From: Proteocatella sp041738345
Lineage (GTDB): Bacteria; Bacillota; Clostridia; Peptostreptococcales; Filifactoraceae
Assembly (NCBI GenBank): GCA_041738345.1
Contig: JBGSPX010000009.1
Location: forward strand, 35,360 to 99,359
Reading direction: 5' to 3'
Length of the DNA: 64,000 nucleotides
Positions 62,532 to 64,000 of the stretch are shown here, piece by piece. Positions within the stretch are counted from its first letter, which is position 1. Each line of letters opens with the position of its first letter. The notes beneath the pieces are model-generated. The model saw only the letters and a program-made list of their open reading frames with translations, ran no database searches and was not told the DNA's origin. Position numbers and translations under genes: made by a program.

Positions 62532-63860
62532 ATGAATGAAAATAAAAATAAAAAGTATATTCTTAGAGATCCAGTTCATCTTGACATAGTTTTTCCTAGA
62601 AAATACTTTGATTTAGTCAATACGATGGAATTTCAAAGGCTATCAAGAATAAAACAGCTTAGTTGTGAATATCTTGTTTTTCCGACAGCTTCACATACAA
62701 GATTTTCTCATAGCATAGGAACATATTATGTTATGGGAGAGTTAATAAATAGGCTTGAAGAGATATTAGGGGAACATGAAATAGAAGTGACACAAGAAGA
62801 AAGAGATCTTGCGTTTTGCAGTGCACTGTTACATGATATAGGGCATGGCCCATTTTCACATACTTTCGAAAAAATATTTAATCTAGGAAATCATGAGAAG
62901 TGGACAGCTAAAATAATAAGTGATTCAAATACAGAAATAAATAAAATTCTGAGAAGAAATTTTTCGCCTTGTTTTGTACAAAAACTGGTGAACGTACTTT
63001 CGGAAGATCAAAAAATAGATTTAAATTCGGAAACTCCAAATATAATTACGCTAATATCACAACTTATAAGTTCGCAAATAGATGCAGATAGAATGGATTA
63101 TTTATTGAGAGATAGCTATTTTACAAGTGTTAGTAATGGACATTATGATCTTAAAAGGCTCATAAAATCTCTAGATATAGCAAGCATAGATGGAACTCTA
63201 AAGATATGCGTTAATGAAAAATATATAGCTTCTATAGAAGAATATATAATGGCAAGATTTTATATGCATAAAGAAGCGTATCAACACCCTATAAAACTTC
63301 AGATGGAGAGGATGCTTATAAAAATATTCGGAAGAGCAAAAGAATTATATTTTTCAAATGAGGCTATTTTTGTGGATGATATTATGGTGAAATTATTTCT
63401 AGGAAAAGGGCTAGAAATATCGGAATACACGCAGCTAGACGATTATTTTATGTATTTTCATCTTTCTAAATGGAAAAATGAAAAAGATTCAATTTTAAGC
63501 AACATGTGTACAGCGTTCTTAGATAGAAAAAAATACAAAAGGTATAGAAATTCGGATGGTTTTACGAATTTAGCCTTGGAACTTAATAAAAATCTTATAG
63601 AAATTGGTAAGACTCCGGTTGATTGGGGAAATGAGTATTCATATATAAAAGCAAGTGTATTTATTGGGATTTATGATAAAAATAAGGATAATATATGGGT
63701 GAAACTTAAGGATGGTTCTATAGAAGATATATCTAAAGTTTCTTTTGTATTCCAAAATATGGATATGGAAAAGACTTATAAGAGAACGATAGAGTGTTAT
63801 TCAGAAGAACTTATAAGGTTGAAATATGGACAAGCTTATTTGGAATTATTAAAAAGTTAA
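62532..63860 (+). CDS. HD-domain phosphohydrolase (SAMHD1/YwfO-like)
   Basis: A 442-residue protein with a HD phosphohydrolase core: the RFSHSIGTYYVMGELI histidine motif, ALLHDIGHGPFSHTFE with the HD pair, and QIDADRMDYLLRDSYFTSV, which is the family's characteristic late motif. Relatives hydrolyse deoxynucleoside triphosphates or other nucleotides. The start has AAGAGGTG. It is followed by a two-part terminator. The substrate is not fixed by motif. Confidence 0.88.
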   Translation: MNENKNKKYILRDPVHLDIVFPRKYFDLVNTMEFQRLSRIKQLSCEYLVFPTASHTRFSHSIGTYYVMGELINRLEEILGEHEIEVTQEERDLAFCSALLHDIGHGPFSHTFEKIFNLGNHEKWTAKIISDSNTEINKILRRNFSPCFVQKLVNVLSEDQKIDLNSETPNIITLISQLISSQIDADRMDYLLRDSYFTSVSNGHYDLKRLIKSLDIASIDGTLKICVNEKYIASIEEYIMARFYMHKEAYQHPIKLQMERMLIKIFGRAKELYFSNEAIFVDDIMVKLFLGKGLEISEYTQLDDYFMYFHLSKWKNEKDSILSNMCTAFLDRKKYKRYRNSDGFTNLALELNKNLIEIGKTPVDWGNEYSYIKASVFIGIYDKNKDNIWVKLKDGSIEDISKVSFVFQNMDMEKTYKRTIECYSEELIRLKYGQAYLELLKS

Positions 63861-63866
63861 AAAGGG

Positions 63867-63895
63867 GCTGTCGGATAATGAAGTTTTTTGACAGC
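63867..63895 (+). repeat. short hairpin with GGGGCTGTC head
   Basis: GCTGTC (63867-63872) pairs with GACAGC (63890-63895) around a 17-base loop. The AAAAGGGGCTGTC start is the same as at the terminator by 2277. It may be a weak first terminator. Confidence 0.5.
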
Positions 63896-63910
63896 TAAAA
63901 TCCAAAATTT

Positions 63911-63973
63911 AAAATCTTAGATTATTCAACACTCATAAAAAAGGTGTTTTTAAAAATAATCTAAGATTTTTTT
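63911..63973 (+). terminator. rho-independent terminator after the HD gene
   Basis: Perfect 16-bp outer stem AAAATCTTAGATTATT / AATAATCTAAGATTTT (63911-63926 and 63955-63970) with an inner AACAC/GGTGTT hairpin and a T-run. The outer stem repeats that of 8813-8875. Confidence 0.88.
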
Positions 63974-64000
63974 ATGGTTAAAATATTTTTTTGCATTACA

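Noticed and set aside
1..64000. tRNA, rRNA, CRISPR arrays, phage or conjugative modules
   Set aside because: None was found by eye: no cloverleaf-like genes, no ribosomal RNA segments, no regular spacer repeats, no integrase, terminase or relaxase-like proteins.

Overview
The window is 64 kb of low-GC (by eye about one third), gene-dense bacterial chromosome. Short intergenic gaps, strong AGGAGG-type ribosome binding sites, frequent TTG/GTG starts, and genes such as spoVG, purR, a SpoIID-type protein, rny (RNase Y), tgt-yajC and an rph-rdgB fusion point to an anaerobic clostridial Firmicute. I cannot name the genus. No rRNA, tRNA or CRISPR array was seen.

Layout. 1-7.7 kb: left-truncated NADH oxidase, an M20 peptidase, and a minus-strand run of purine permease, sbcD and sbcC. 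7.8-13.9 kb: hypothetical proteins, a macrodomain deacetylase, a Gfo/Idh/MocA oxidoreductase and a large cytoplasmic hybrid histidine kinase. 13.9-17.4 kb: an iron-siderophore/cobalamin-type ABC importer plus a DUF6933-like gene. 17.5-28 kb: a complete monoderm Tad (Flp, type IVc) pilus locus, in order prepilin peptidase, two Flp pilins, an internal terminator, TadE, two TadG-like proteins, CpaB, CpaE/TadZ, CpaF/TadA, TadB, TadC, DUF192 and a long coiled-coil protein. 28-34.8 kb: lone zinc-type permease, Mrp ATPase, YbaK deacylase with class II photolyase, iron alcohol dehydrogenase, SEC-C protein and a small four-cysteine protein. 34.9-43.8 kb: ruvC-ruvA-ruvB, spoIID-like, queA, tgt, yajC, hexapeptide protein, secD, secF. 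43.9-50.2 kb: ferritin-like protein, LysR regulator, purR, spoVG, amidase, rph-rdgB fusion, NlpC/P60. 50.2-58.5 kb: DUF4080 radical SAM, TPR, RseC-like, recA, rny, ligA. 58.5-64 kb: a 118-bp nested palindrome, an MltG-like membrane protein, an IS607-family derivative (decayed tnpA, intact tnpB, candidate omega RNA), GNAT, signal peptidase I, glutaredoxin-like protein and an HD-domain phosphohydrolase.

Most genes are core housekeeping. Working together are the Tad locus (pilin processing, assembly platform and ATPases), the Holliday-junction set RuvABC, the queuosine pair QueA/Tgt, the YajC/SecD/SecF translocase accessories, and the SbcCD nuclease. Accessory signals worth attention are the IS607 derivative with TnpB, the palindrome beside it, duplicated pilin and TadG genes, and candidate regulatory sites upstream of the ferritin, alcohol dehydrogenase, purR and spoVG genes. 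I found no clear defence island or unmistakably new multi-gene system.
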